Source of the DNA: Electrothrix marina
Lineage (GTDB): Bacteria > Desulfobacterota > Desulfobulbia > Desulfobulbales > Desulfobulbaceae
Length of the DNA stretch: 64,000 nucleotides
Assembly: GCA_965549605.1 (NCBI GenBank)
Contig: CBEVHG010000001.1
Location: 25,332-89,331 of the forward strand
Direction of reading: 5' to 3'
Shown: piece after piece, positions 25,060-34,577 of the stretch
Layout of the letters: each line of letters begins with the position of its first letter
Position numbering within the stretch: the first letter of the stretch is position 1
Translations under genes and position numbers: made by a program
The notes under the pieces: model-generated
Seen by the model: the letters and a program-made list of their open reading frames with translations, nothing else
What the model was told of the DNA's origin: nothing
Databases searched by the model: none

Positions 25060-26339
25060 GAGAGTATACCACCCAAATGGATGCGGCCGGCAAGGGCATT
25101 GTGACCCCACAGATAGCCGAGGTGCTAAAAAATGAGACTATTTCTCAGGAGTTCCTCATGGAGCGTGTGGCCAAAGGGCATATTGCTATCCCGGCCAATC
25201 GTAACCATACCAATTTACGGGCTGCCGGAGTGGGTGAGGGGCTGACCACCAAGATCAATGTCAATCTGGGCGTGTCCAAGGATGTTTGTTCCTTTGACGG
25301 CGAGATGAAGAAGGCCGAGCTTGCCTTGAAGTTCAAGGCTGATGCGATCATGGATCTCAGTGTCTCCGGTGATACCGAGGGGTTCAGAAAGCGATTAGTC
25401 AAGGAGATGCCGGTGATGATCGGGACCGTGCCGATTTACGACACCCTGACTCGAACCGGCAAGGCCACTGAGGATCTCACCATAGAAGATTGGTTCAGGA
25501 CCGTGGAGATTCATGCTGAAAACGGTATTGATTTTATCACCATCCATGCCGGTCTGACCAGTAAATGCGTGCAAAGTATCACAACGAATCCCCGTCTCTG
25601 CGGCATTGTCAGCCGGGGCGGTTCCATCCTCTTTGAGTGGATTAAAAAAACCGGGACGGAAAATCCTTTTTATGAGCATTTTGACCGTCTACTGGATATT
25701 TGTGAAAAACACGATGTTTGTATCAGTCTGGGCGATGGTTTGCGTCCAGGTGCGATTAAGGACTCCACGGATGCACCTCAGATCGAAGAGCTGATCACCT
25801 TGGGTGAGTTGACCAAGCGGGCCTGGGAACGCAAGGTGCAGGTAATGATTGAGGGCCCCGGCCATGTGCCTCTGCATGAGGTCGAGATGAACATGAAGCT
25901 CCAGAAAAAGCTTTGCCATAATGCTCCATTTTATGTGCTCGGGCCTTTGGTCACAGATATCGCACCGGGCTATGATCATATCACCTCAGCTATCGGCGGG
26001 GCCTTGGCAGCCATGCACGGAGCTGATTTTCTTTGCTATGTTACCCCGGCAGAGCATCTGCGCCTGCCCTCTGCCGAAGATGTGAAGGAGGGTATCATCG
26101 CCTCCAAGATTGCTGCCCATGCCGGTGATCTGGCCAAAGGCATCCCCGGAGCCATTGACCGCGATAATGCCATGAGTAAGGCGCGGGGAAAACTGGACTG
26201 GGAAGGTCAATTCGAGCAGGCTCTTGATCCTGAAAAAGCCCTGGCTTATCGGGATTCCTCCAGACCTAAGGACGGCGGCGATGTCTGCACCATGTGCGGT
26301 GACTTCTGCGCCGTGAAGCGGGTGGAAGGGTTGCTGTAA
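25056..26339 (+). CDS. thiC: Phosphomethylpyrimidine synthase ThiC
   Basis: 427 residues. Radical SAM enzyme converting aminoimidazole ribotide to HMP phosphate. Seen: 'MDAAGKGIVTPQIAEV', 'IPANRNH', 'DLSVSGDT', 'PVMIGTVPIYDTLTR', 'GIDFITIHAGLT', 'CISLGDGLRPGAI', 'VMIEGPGHVPLHEVEMNM', and the C-terminal [4Fe-4S] motif 'CTMCGDFCAVK' (CxxCxxxxC). It is the last thi gene, translationally coupled to thiE. Confidence 0.97.
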   Translation: MREYTTQMDAAGKGIVTPQIAEVLKNETISQEFLMERVAKGHIAIPANRNHTNLRAAGVGEGLTTKINVNLGVSKDVCSFDGEMKKAELALKFKADAIMDLSVSGDTEGFRKRLVKEMPVMIGTVPIYDTLTRTGKATEDLTIEDWFRTVEIHAENGIDFITIHAGLTSKCVQSITTNPRLCGIVSRGGSILFEWIKKTGTENPFYEHFDRLLDICEKHDVCISLGDGLRPGAIKDSTDAPQIEELITLGELTKRAWERKVQVMIEGPGHVPLHEVEMNMKLQKKLCHNAPFYVLGPLVTDIAPGYDHITSAIGGALAAMHGADFLCYVTPAEHLRLPSAEDVKEGIIASKIAAHAGDLAKGIPGAIDRDNAMSKARGKLDWEGQFEQALDPEKALAYRDSSRPKDGGDVCTMCGDFCAVKRVEGLL

Positions 26340-26351
26340 TTTTTTTGTGAG

Positions 26352-26393
26352 GCTGACTGCCGGAATGAATATAATTCTTGTCCGGCAGTCGGC
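26352..26393 (+). terminator. Hairpin after thiC
   Basis: A 13-bp stem: GCTGACTGCCGGA at 26352-26364 pairs with TCCGGCAGTCGGC at 26381-26393 (one G-T pair), loop 16 nt, 12 nt after the thiC stop. A T run (TATTTTTTC) follows about 13 nt later. Probable terminator of the thi operon. Confidence 0.65.
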
Positions 26394-26783
26394 TTGTGTG
26401 TCCGTATTTTTTCAAATCGCGGTTTCCCTTCAGTTTGCAGCATCACAACTGACTTCCGGCTCCCTACATCTCTCCTCCTTCCTGAACCGCCTGAAAGCGG
26501 TTATCGGTCTCCCTGTAAAAAGGTGTGCATGCCCCCTGCCCTGCTGATTGCGGCGAATCAGTCTCTTCCCTCAACGGTTTTCTGAAAAATATATTTGGAC
26601 ATCCTTTCAAATTTATTATACAATTTTTTAAATATTACCTTCAGAGCTGCTGGATAAATTACTGCACTTTCGTTTTTTCACAACCTCGAACAGGAGCTTT
26701 GCAGGTTCAGTTATTATGGACATATTAATCCCTATAAATAACGTACAGAGCAGGGAAGTAATCAGAAACAAGGTGAGCTGAAT
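26394..26783. other. Non-coding gap before the MoxR module
   Basis: About 390 bp, increasingly AT-rich toward 26640, with no convincing gene. It presumably contains the promoter for the MoxR/FGE module. No known riboswitch or operator recognised. Confidence 0.35.
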
Positions 26784-28091
26784 ATGAGCAGCGATGAGCC
26801 TCGCCCTCAAGAAATCAGGGTCGGGCAGCGTATAAAACTCGAACGATGTCAATCCTGGGATGAGAGCTTTCATATCTTTGATGAAGAGTCCGCCTTTGCC
26901 GTAGAAATGGCTGTGGCTACTGGTCGACCTCTCTTGGTGCGCGGAGAACCGGGCAGCGGCAAAAGCCAGTTGGCCCGCGCTGCCGCGCAGGAGCTGGATC
27001 GTTATTTTATCGCTGAAACCATCACTGCCGCTTCCGAGGGACGGGAGCTCCTCTGGAAATATGATCCAGTGGCTCGCCTCAGTGAGGCCCAGACTCGGGC
27101 TGCGGAATCAGCCCTGATGCAACAGCGAAGAATTATCCGCCGGGAAGGGCAGGAGATGCGGGCTTTTGCTGTTGAGGCCGGTTCAACCCGGCAGCCCGCC
27201 GATACGCTGAGAAAAAAGAAAGTAGCCCGTCATAGAAAAAAGAAATCGTCCCGACAAAGAAACAAGGATATTTACCAGCTCAGCCGAAGTACCGTTCCTC
27301 AAACAATCGGTCGAATTGAGATTCCTGAAGTAAAAGACAAGGATTACGGTCTGCGTCCGGGAAACTTTATCAGTCCCGGTGTCCTGTGGTGGGTTTTTGA
27401 CTGCGTCTCTGCATATAGACAGTACAAGATATGTCGCTACCCCTTTTATAAACCAGGCTTCCTTTACGAGGAAGCTGAGGAGTTTGAGACTGCGGAACGC
27501 GGTTTTGTTCTGCTGATTGACGAAATTGACAAGGCTGATCCTTCCCTGCCCAATACCCTCCTTGAAGTGTTGGGTAACGGCGGCTTTCATGTACCGATGC
27601 TTGACGAGTCTGTCGGTATGGGGTCTGCGCTTAAGAAGCCGCTGGTTATTATCACAACCAACGAGGAAGAAGAACTGCCAGCCGCCTTTATTCGGCGCTG
27701 CCTGGTTCTCAATCTCCATTTTGATAATAAGGAGTATCTTCGCACTTGGTGGCAACAGCAGATGGAAAACGCATCGTTGCCATTCACCGCTGAGGAATTT
27801 TCTGAGGATAAGACTCTTGTTCTCTGGTTGATACAACGGGCGGAAATACATTTCCAAGGTGTCTTTTCAGATAGAGTGAAGATAAAGGCAGCCCAGTTGC
27901 TCATCAAAGATCGTCGAGCAGCCCAACGATTCGGCGGGGTAAAACCGGGGCAGGCTGAATTTCTTGATCTCCTCAAAGCCTTGCGGGATATGCCCGTACC
28001 AAAGTGTTCCGGAGAAGCTTTAGAACAATATCAACTGGCCCTCTTGAAAAAAATCAGTCACTATGCACTGGCTAAGTCTGCCGGTGAATGA
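26784..28091 (+). CDS. MoxR-type AAA+ ATPase
   Basis: 435 residues, ATG start. Walker A 'LLVRGEPGSGKSQLARAAAQ' near residues 50-70, Walker B 'FVLLIDEIDKADPSLPNTLL' near 235-255, sensor-1 'LVIITTNEEEELPAAFIRRC' and an arginine-finger-like RR. Between Walker A and B there is a long, Lys/Arg-rich insert ('TLRKKKVARHRKKKSSRQRN'), unusual for MoxR proteins. MoxR ATPases act as chaperone-like remodelers together with dedicated partners. The following gene starts inside its stop codon (ATGA), so that protein is the likely partner. Two FGE-sulfatase-domain proteins downstream recall MoxR-linked conflict or signalling systems. Confidence 0.85.
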   Translation: MSSDEPRPQEIRVGQRIKLERCQSWDESFHIFDEESAFAVEMAVATGRPLLVRGEPGSGKSQLARAAAQELDRYFIAETITAASEGRELLWKYDPVARLSEAQTRAAESALMQQRRIIRREGQEMRAFAVEAGSTRQPADTLRKKKVARHRKKKSSRQRNKDIYQLSRSTVPQTIGRIEIPEVKDKDYGLRPGNFISPGVLWWVFDCVSAYRQYKICRYPFYKPGFLYEEAEEFETAERGFVLLIDEIDKADPSLPNTLLEVLGNGGFHVPMLDESVGMGSALKKPLVIITTNEEEELPAAFIRRCLVLNLHFDNKEYLRTWWQQQMENASLPFTAEEFSEDKTLVLWLIQRAEIHFQGVFSDRVKIKAAQLLIKDRRAAQRFGGVKPGQAEFLDLLKALRDMPVPKCSGEALEQYQLALLKKISHYALAKSAGE

Positions 28092-30603
28092 TTCTCGACA
28101 GCTTACTCCATGAAGAGGTTGAAGACACAAGTCGGCAGGGCTGATCTTCTCCGGCTGTTTGCGGTTTCGCGAACAGCTTCCGCTGATGCTGCGGCAAAAT
28201 TGGTCGGTTATTTTCCTGAACAAGAGCTACTACAGGATAAACAAAAAAAAATACTCGATCAAGTATAACGTCTCATGCACGGCTGGATCAGGCTCAACCA
28301 TCTGCTTTAAGGCCGGCTGATGCAAAAGAAATCAGCCGAAATATACCGCTGGAAGCCTTCTGGTACCTCTCGGAAAGAAAGCCTCTCAAAAAGACACTCC
28401 ATCGTTTTACGGACCCGCAAGGATCGGGATCCTCAGAGGGAAAAAGAAGTATCCTGCCAGGTGTGCTCCATACAGTCAGCTCCCTGAGCATTGAAGAGCT
28501 TTCTGTGCCAAAGTTCATTTCCTATCCAGTCAAAGCAGGCGAATCAAATAATTCAAACGACTCCCGGTCTGATTATCAAAAAGATCAGACCGCTCTCTTT
28601 TCCTGCACAGCACCTCCGGAACAAAAAAAAGGTCGGGGCCGGCACCAAAAGCGACCGACCCTTGAACCTGACATGGAATGCCTGATTAACTCATGTTCCG
28701 AGCGGGTTTCTCTTCCCCGAACGAAGAGCAACCAAAGAAGAAAAGCTGCCGGAGAAAAACAAACCCTTCGATCTCATCTCCGCCTACGTCGCCTGCTCGG
28801 TCTCCTTTCAATAGCCGCGTATGTTGAGCCTGCCCTTTTGCAGGAAATTGTCCGCCTGCTCCCCTCTTCCATCCCTGAAATTGCAACAGAAGCAGCTCTT
28901 CAGGTTCACCCGGATATTGAACGAGACAGCAGAATGCATCTTGCGCTTAGGCCTGAAAAAAAAGAGGTATATCATCAGGTTTTTGCTCAGGAAGCATCAC
29001 CGCTCCAGGCTGAGATGCTGGGCTTATTGCGCCGACGCGATGCAACGAGAGCACCCCTTCTTTTTGCTTTAGAATTGCTTTCGGTTCTGCCTCTTCTTCA
29101 TTCTGCTCATATGCAAAAGCAGATCACAGTGTGGCTGGAGGCGTTCATGTTGCGATTTGTCCGTACCTGGTTTGAGCACCGGGAGGAGCATTCTCTCATC
29201 AGACAGGCCGGGCAGCTTCTTGATCTCGTGGAGGTGCTGCCGAAAGAACTTAAAAAGCAGTTTGCAGCCCGTTCTTTTCTCTACGGTATCGTGCATCGGA
29301 ATTCCCTGCGGACCGGTGCTGTTCTTCCCACAGAATACGATCCTGAATCGGTTATCCGGACAGTGCGGAAGGAGGTGGCGCCGATCCGCTGTCAGGTGCT
29401 GCAACAGGGAGAGCAGCTCTTTCTTTACCCAAGTGCTGAAGCATCCTTGTCCCGGTTGCCGGGAAGCCCGCTTGTCGAACTTGAACTTTCAGTCGATTGC
29501 CTTCTGCTGTATAAGGAAGGACATACAACCACCCTGCCCCTCCGGTCGGGAAAATTACTGCATAACTGCAGAAATCAGGAGGAAGTATTCTTTGTACAAA
29601 CCCCGACGGAACAGCTCGTTTTCGGCAGCTGTTTTCGTCCTTCCTGGGCGCAGTCCATGGACGCAATAAGAAGGGGCTTTTTGTCGACGCCTCCTGGCTC
29701 GGCAAAACATATCGTTTGATCTGGGAAAACAGCACAAGCAAAGGGCGAGGAAAGTGGACAGGCAAGGAAAGTAACGGAAACTTGCAAACAGACCAATACG
29801 GTCTCTTTGTTGACCTTGTGATCAAGGATCAGGCGGTGCAACGGTTTCGGCGGATTATTCCCGGTTGGTTTATGATGGGCTCACCTGAGGATGAAGCGGA
29901 ACGGGAAAGCTGGGGCAAGGAAACATTGCATGAGGTTATTCTGACCAAAGGATTCTGGGTTGCCGACACCGCAGTGACCCAAGGGCTGTGGCAGGCAGTT
30001 ATCGGAGATAATCCCGGTCGCTTCAAAGGGGCTGACCGTCCGGTTGAGCAGGTGAACTATCATGATGCCCTCCTCTTTCTTGAGCACCTGAATGAACTGA
30101 TTCCGGAAGTCAAGGCCCGTTTGCTCACAGAGGCTGAGTGGGAATACTGCTGCCGGGCCGGCAGCGCAACGCCTTTTTCATTCGGTACCCGCATTACACC
30201 TGATCAGGTGAACTATAATGGTCAACATCCTTATAACACAGGGCTCATGGGAAAAAACAGACGACAATCTGTCGCTGTCAAATCATTACCCTGCAATGCC
30301 TGGGGATTATACGAAATGCACGGTAATGTCTGGGAATGGTGTCAGGATCACTGGCAGGAAGATCTTTTTTCCGAAGAACCGCAGATTAATCCGCAGGGCC
30401 CGGAAAACGGAGAATTCCAAGTAGTCCGCGGCGGTTCTTGGTTTCTGGGCGGTCGCGGGGTGCGTTCAGCTGTTCGAGGCAAGTTTGCTCCTCATTTCCG
30501 CAACAGCCGTATCGGCTTTCGCATTGCTCTGACCCCGGAAGAAGAAGCGGATACTATGTCGGAATCTGCTGTGCAAAAAGAAAATACCGGACGAGGAGCG
30601 TAA
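28088..30603 (+). CDS. MoxR-partner protein: helical region plus FGE-sulfatase domain, three frameshifts
   Basis: Starts at ATG 28088, overlapping the ATPase by 4 nt. Coding sequence continues through three frame changes: after GGG 28138-28140 (one G too many gives 'SRQADLLRLFAVSR'), at a nine-A run 28243-28251 (eight A restores the frame), and near GG 29659-29660 (an added G gives 'AQSMGRNKKGLFVDASW'). Rejoined, it is about 838 residues. It has an Arg-rich, mostly helical body ('LRSHLRLRRLLGLLSIAAY', 'LLQEIVRLLPSSI') and a C-terminal FGE-sulfatase (SUMF1/EgtB/PvdO-like) fold with 'GWFMMGSPEDEAE', 'LTEAEWEYCCRAG', 'WGLYEMHGNVWEWCQD' and 'VVRGGSWFLGG'. The paired Cys of copper-dependent FGE is absent ('GGRGVRSAVRGK'), arguing for a binding or sensing role. 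The FGE part alone (from TTG 29716) could also be a separate gene. Confidence 0.65.
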
Positions 30604-30607
30604 GGGG

Positions 30608-31432
30608 ATGTTCTACCGGAATCATCTCTCACCCCCTCAGTTCCCTGCCCCTTGGGCTGTGGATTGGGGGGAAGACCGGTACGGTCTGTGGATGAGCTTT
30701 GCTCTGCAACATATCCGACAGACCCTCCGTTGGATCAGACCGGGAACCTTTCTCATGGGTGCGGCAAAGGAGGAAAAAGGGCAACGTCCTTGGCTGGGCA
30801 AGGAAACGCAACACAGGGTTACTTTGTCCAAAGGGTTTTGGCTGGCCGACACCACGGTTGATCAGGAAATGTGGCATGCCGTGATGGGTGTTTCTCCAAG
30901 CGGCTTCGTAGGTGACCGGCATCCGGTTGAACGAATAAGCTGGCACCATGCCCAAACCTTTGTTCAGCGTCTTAATCGACGCATATCAGATCTTCATACC
31001 CGACTGCCCTCGGAGGCGGAATGGGAATATGCCTGTCGTGCAGGAACAACTTCTCCCTTTTCTTTCGGCCCTGATATTTCCTCGGAACTGGTCAACTATA
31101 ACGGAAAATATCCCTATTGTCCTGCCGGGCAAGAAGAAATGTACCGCAAAAGAACCGTTGCCGTGAAACGTTTCTCCTGTAATACTTGGGGATTATACGA
31201 AATGCACGGCAATGTCCAAGAATGGTGTCAGGATTATTGGCAGCCCGACTTGGGCCCGCAACCTGCTGTTGATCCGCAAGGGCCGAAAAAAGGTACCTGC
31301 CGCATTGTCCGGGGCGGGTCCTGGGTAAGTGATGCCTGCTTTGTTCGATCAGCCTGCCGCGACCGTTACCCGCCGGACTATTGCTTCGGAAGTGTCGGGA
31401 TGAGGCTGGCGATAAGCGGCGAGCAAGACTGA
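30608..31432 (+). CDS. FGE-sulfatase-domain protein (SUMF1-like)
   Basis: 274 residues, ATG start with GAGGAG upstream, 4 nt after the previous gene. Nearly all is one FGE-sulfatase fold: 'WIRPGTFLMGAAKEEKG', 'RVTLSKGFWLADTTVDQEMW', 'HPVERISWHHAQTF', 'RLPSEAEWEYACRAGT', 'WGLYEMHGNVQEWCQDY' and 'IVRGGSWVSDACFVRSACRD'. It is a paralogue of the preceding FGE domain, so a local duplication is likely. Cys residues occur near the site where true FGE has its copper pair, but their spacing differs, so enzyme activity is uncertain. Last gene of the MoxR module. Confidence 0.88.
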   Translation: MFYRNHLSPPQFPAPWAVDWGEDRYGLWMSFALQHIRQTLRWIRPGTFLMGAAKEEKGQRPWLGKETQHRVTLSKGFWLADTTVDQEMWHAVMGVSPSGFVGDRHPVERISWHHAQTFVQRLNRRISDLHTRLPSEAEWEYACRAGTTSPFSFGPDISSELVNYNGKYPYCPAGQEEMYRKRTVAVKRFSCNTWGLYEMHGNVQEWCQDYWQPDLGPQPAVDPQGPKKGTCRIVRGGSWVSDACFVRSACRDRYPPDYCFGSVGMRLAISGEQD

Positions 31433-31443
31433 CAGATCGAAAA

Positions 31444-31854
31444 TTATGCAGCGGTATCGTAATAGCCGTAATAAGATATTTTACACTTACTCATATGCAT
31501 ACCGCTTCTCCCGCAGGAAGAACAGCGAACCTTTTGCGGAGCTTTTTGAGCAACAAAATTTGTACTGAGCAGGGTACGCAGAACAAGCGATTTCGAATAG
31601 GCGGCATCTACCAATGAGGTAAAAACAAAGTCGTACATTGTTATCGCTTTTCGACATGCACATCGGCATGCATCAGACTCGAAAAAATAGGCGTTATTGC
31701 TCAATGTACCTGGGCGGACATCAAGCAGACGTTCTATTGCCTCGATATCAGACTTCTTTACCGGGGAAATTCGTGATTCCTGCCCGTTATCAATAAAACG
31801 CAACTCCCCGAATCCATCTTCTGTCATCGACTTGATCAGATAATAATAGCTCAT
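31444..31854 (-). CDS. Small Cys-rich hypothetical protein
   Basis: 136 residues, ATG 31854, convergent with the FGE gene. There is a compact N-terminal segment ('YYYLIKSMTEDGFGELRFID') and eight cysteines, including 'CRCACRK' in the middle and 'VRCSSCGRSGMHMSKC' near the end, which could bind zinc. I do not recognise a family. Moderately credible because of its length, ATG and patterned cysteines. Confidence 0.5.
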   Translation of the reverse strand: MSYYYLIKSMTEDGFGELRFIDNGQESRISPVKKSDIEAIERLLDVRPGTLSNNAYFFESDACRCACRKAITMYDFVFTSLVDAAYSKSLVLRTLLSTNFVAQKAPQKVRCSSCGRSGMHMSKCKISYYGYYDTAA

Positions 31855-32636
31855 AATGCGGCCTTTTCCGTCTGTTTTTGCATTTTGATTCCGACTCCCT
31901 TTTTTCAGTCTCCTTAACGAACTTTTTGTTCAGAGCAGCAAGGAGTATGCCGGGAAAAATTTTATTTTTCCAACAAAAAACCATCCTCCTGTTTTTCTGT
32001 AATAGCACCTCTATATTTGTTACATTTATTGCAGAGGAAAAATAATACCTTTTCTTACCCTGTGAACTTAATAGATATTTTTTACATAGCACTCTTCCGC
32101 TGCCGGGTATTTTCAACCCGGTTTGTGCCGGAAAATTTTCGACACAGAAAAGCCGGCATGTAACCGGCCGTCAATACTGTATACTTTTTATACATCAAGG
32201 ACGATCCTGCCGGGTAACACAGGCAATTGACCAGCAAATCCTCTGTTCAACAGGAAGATTATTACGGGGGAAGCAGTCCGCTCTACATGTGGTACAGGCA
32301 AATAAAAAAACGCTATCATAAAAAAATTACTCGTTTTTCATACAGCCCAATGCGGTGCTTCCGACCTTATGCATCAGCCTGTTATACTCTCATGATAAAT
32401 TGAGTAAAAAATACACGTTCAGATGCGAAAGAAATTGACAGAAACGCTCAGGAGACGTATCTTACAGAATGTAATACAAGGCGTGCTTATTAATGAGCAG
32501 GTGCCTTGCTTTCTGGATGAAACCGGAAAGCTGATAAAGCCACAGCCGTCGCGAGACGGTGTCGGAAAGCCACGGATCTCCACTCAGGAGACCGCCGGGT
32601 TACCTGCCTTTCTTTTCATATCAGGAGGTTTAAGCT
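31855..32636. other. Largely non-coding region, possible gene relics
   Basis: About 780 bp, AT-rich, with a small hairpin CCGGGT/ACCCGG at 32103-32121. A short frame from ATG 32423 begins 'MRKKLTETLRRRILQNVIQG' and 'EQVPCFLDETGKLI' but loses protein-like character after about 45 codons and has no clear ribosome site. It may be a truncated gene. Nothing else supportable was seen. Confidence 0.35.
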
Positions 32637-32852
32637 ATGCAAATCACCGAAGCAAGATTCCACCTCGGTTCAGTCGACCTGACAGGATGCACTCCTGTTA
32701 TCTTTCCCTTCCCTTTTCCTGCACAGGCGAGATGCCGAACGATCTGTTGCGCAACTTCCTCTGATTCAGCGAGGCAACGGTTAGCCGAAGAAGCGGCCTC
32801 CGTTAACTCGCGGCTTCGAGCGTGGTATCATTTGCGTCCCGAATTTCTTTGA
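32637..32852 (+). pseudogene. Possible truncated EngB-like N-terminus
   Basis: A perfect AGGAGG (32621-32626) precedes ATG 32637. The first ~17 residues 'MQITEARFHLGSVDLTG' resemble the opening of EngB/YsxC GTPases (MxIxxAxFxxSxxxxxxxP). After that the frame becomes unlike any GTPase: no Walker A, then a stop at codon 72. It is either a decayed fragment whose remainder was lost or a chance resemblance. Confidence 0.25.
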
Positions 32853-33004
32853 TTTCCATAAAACAGCTGTACGGTTCAGGAAAGCCCGACTTTGCTTTTT
32901 TATCCTATTCTCCTTGCAAAACAGAGCGTTTTTTGTCAAATATGCTCCTCACAGGGAACACGCAGAAAAAACATCATCGCCTCGCAGCTGTCTCGGATCA
33001 AGTA

Positions 33005-33322
33005 ATGGAAGAAAAATACTGCCTTGTTATCACAACCTATGCAGATGAGAAAAACGGCGAAAAGATCATTGACGCCCTGCTCTCCCAACGCTTGGCAGCC
33101 TGCGTTCAGATTATGCCGATCCGAAGTTATTACCGTTGGCAGGGAAAAATAACCGGCGATGATGAAAAGCTCCTCCTGATTAAAACAAAATCCTCACTCT
33201 ATACCAAGGTGGAGGAAGCCATTATCGCCCATCATGCCTATGAACTGCCCGAGGTTATTCAGTTACCGATCTCAACAGGGTTTGCCGGGTATCTGAATTG
33301 GCTTGAAAAAGAATGCTGCTGA
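33005..33322 (+). CDS. cutA: Divalent-cation tolerance protein CutA
   Basis: 105 residues from ATG 33005; upstream in-frame sequence lacks similarity. Trimeric CutA1 family: 'YCLVITTYADEKNGEKIIDA', 'LSQRLAACVQIMPIRSYYRW', 'LLLIKTKSSLYTKVEEAI', 'HAYELPEVIQLPI' and 'YLNWLEKE'. Linked to copper/divalent metal tolerance, with unclear mechanism. Nine bases separate it from cbiB. Confidence 0.93.
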   Translation: MEEKYCLVITTYADEKNGEKIIDALLSQRLAACVQIMPIRSYYRWQGKITGDDEKLLLIKTKSSLYTKVEEAIIAHHAYELPEVIQLPISTGFAGYLNWLEKECC

Positions 33323-33331
33323 ACCGCTCAC

Positions 33332-34333
33332 ATGTCCTTTTTATTTGTTCTTTTTTCGGCTTGCCTTCTTGATCTCCTCCTAGGAGATCCACGTTGGTTT
33401 CCCCATCCGGTCCGTATTATCGGTCGAGTCGCTCTGTCGGCGGAAACCTTGACCGGAAAGCTCCCGCTGAACGCCTATAACAGCGGCAGGCTGGCCGTAC
33501 TTCTCGTTCTCTGCAGCACTGCCGGAGTTTGCCTCGGTCTCTTATCTTTTGCCTCCCAGGTGCCCGGCCATCTCTTTCTTCTTGGCGCGTCGCTTATTCT
33601 TTACACCACCATTGCGGCCCGCGACCTGATTGCCCACGCCCGCCGGGTTGTCAATGCACTTGCTGTTGATTTGGAGAGCGCAAGGAGACAGGTCGGTATG
33701 ATTGTAGGGAGAGATACAGGGCAGCTGGACGAAGCAGGCATTGTCCGAGCCTGCGTGGAGAGCGTTGCGGAAAATATGTCGGACGGGATTGTCGCGCCGC
33801 TTTTTTGGGCGGTAATCGGTGCCGCTTGCGGGCAATTCCTCAACGGGTCTCCGATCATCTGGGGAACAACAGCGGCCATGCTGTATAAGGCTGTCAACAC
33901 GATGGACTCTATGTTCGGATATAAAAATGAGCGATATCTCCAATTCGGCTCCTGCGCAGCCCGACTTGATGATGCGGTCAATTTCCTTCCTGCCCGAATT
34001 TCCGGACTCTCCCTTGTTCTTGCCGCCTTGGTCTGCCGCCCTGCCTGCCGTTCTGATATGAAAAATAGTTTTCGGGTACTTGTGAGAGATCGGCAACAGC
34101 ACAGCAGTCCCAATTCAGGCTGGCCCGAGGCGGCTATGGCGGGTGCTCTCGGGATTCAACTTGGCGGCAAGTCATCATATTTTGGTCAACCGACTGAGAA
34201 ACCAACCATTGGCGACTCTTTTATATCTCCTCAGGCGCACCATATTTCTCAGGCCAACACGCTGGTACTGACAGCATCATTCCTCTGCCTCGTTTTTTTC
34301 AGCACCCTTTATTCATTGCTGTTTTTTTTATAA
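33332..34333 (+). CDS. cbiB: Adenosylcobinamide-phosphate synthase CbiB/CobD
   Basis: 333 residues, polytopic membrane protein of cobalamin synthesis that attaches aminopropanol to adenosylcobyric acid. Seen: 'DLLLGDPRWFPHPVRIIGR' near the N-terminus, 'VGRDTGQLDEAGIVRACVES', 'AENMSDGIVAPLFWA', 'YKAVNTMDSMFGYKNERY', 'WPEAAMAGALGIQLGG'. No other cob/cbi gene and no cobalamin riboswitch are in the window. It follows cutA closely, so the two may share a transcript. Confidence 0.95.
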   Translation: MSFLFVLFSACLLDLLLGDPRWFPHPVRIIGRVALSAETLTGKLPLNAYNSGRLAVLLVLCSTAGVCLGLLSFASQVPGHLFLLGASLILYTTIAARDLIAHARRVVNALAVDLESARRQVGMIVGRDTGQLDEAGIVRACVESVAENMSDGIVAPLFWAVIGAACGQFLNGSPIIWGTTAAMLYKAVNTMDSMFGYKNERYLQFGSCAARLDDAVNFLPARISGLSLVLAALVCRPACRSDMKNSFRVLVRDRQQHSSPNSGWPEAAMAGALGIQLGGKSSYFGQPTEKPTIGDSFISPQAHHISQANTLVLTASFLCLVFFSTLYSLLFFL

Positions 34334-34577
34334 TGAATTCCGGAAAGTTGCAACTCCACCTCTGAAGGCAACGGATGAATCCATCAAATCCGCCCGCATC
34401 TGCTTGTAATGAAAAATATTTTCTGCTATAATCATTCAGTGAAATTACCTTTAACAATCATGCGGTTACAGAGAAACACGTCCAGTCCCCTGACAGGTCG
34501 GAAGAAAACATTTCAAGCCCCCGGCAACACGGGCTGATACCATGATATAATCATATAATAATATTGCGGAGGACCGT

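Noticed and set aside
27183..27857. 224-codon reverse frame opposite the MoxR gene
   Set aside because: Antisense to Walker B and sensor regions; no recognisable features.
29716..31432. FGE-sulfatase proteins as genuine sulfatase-activating enzymes
   Set aside because: No sulfatase gene is nearby and the copper-binding Cys pair is missing or mis-spaced; MoxR context fits a non-enzymatic or different role better.
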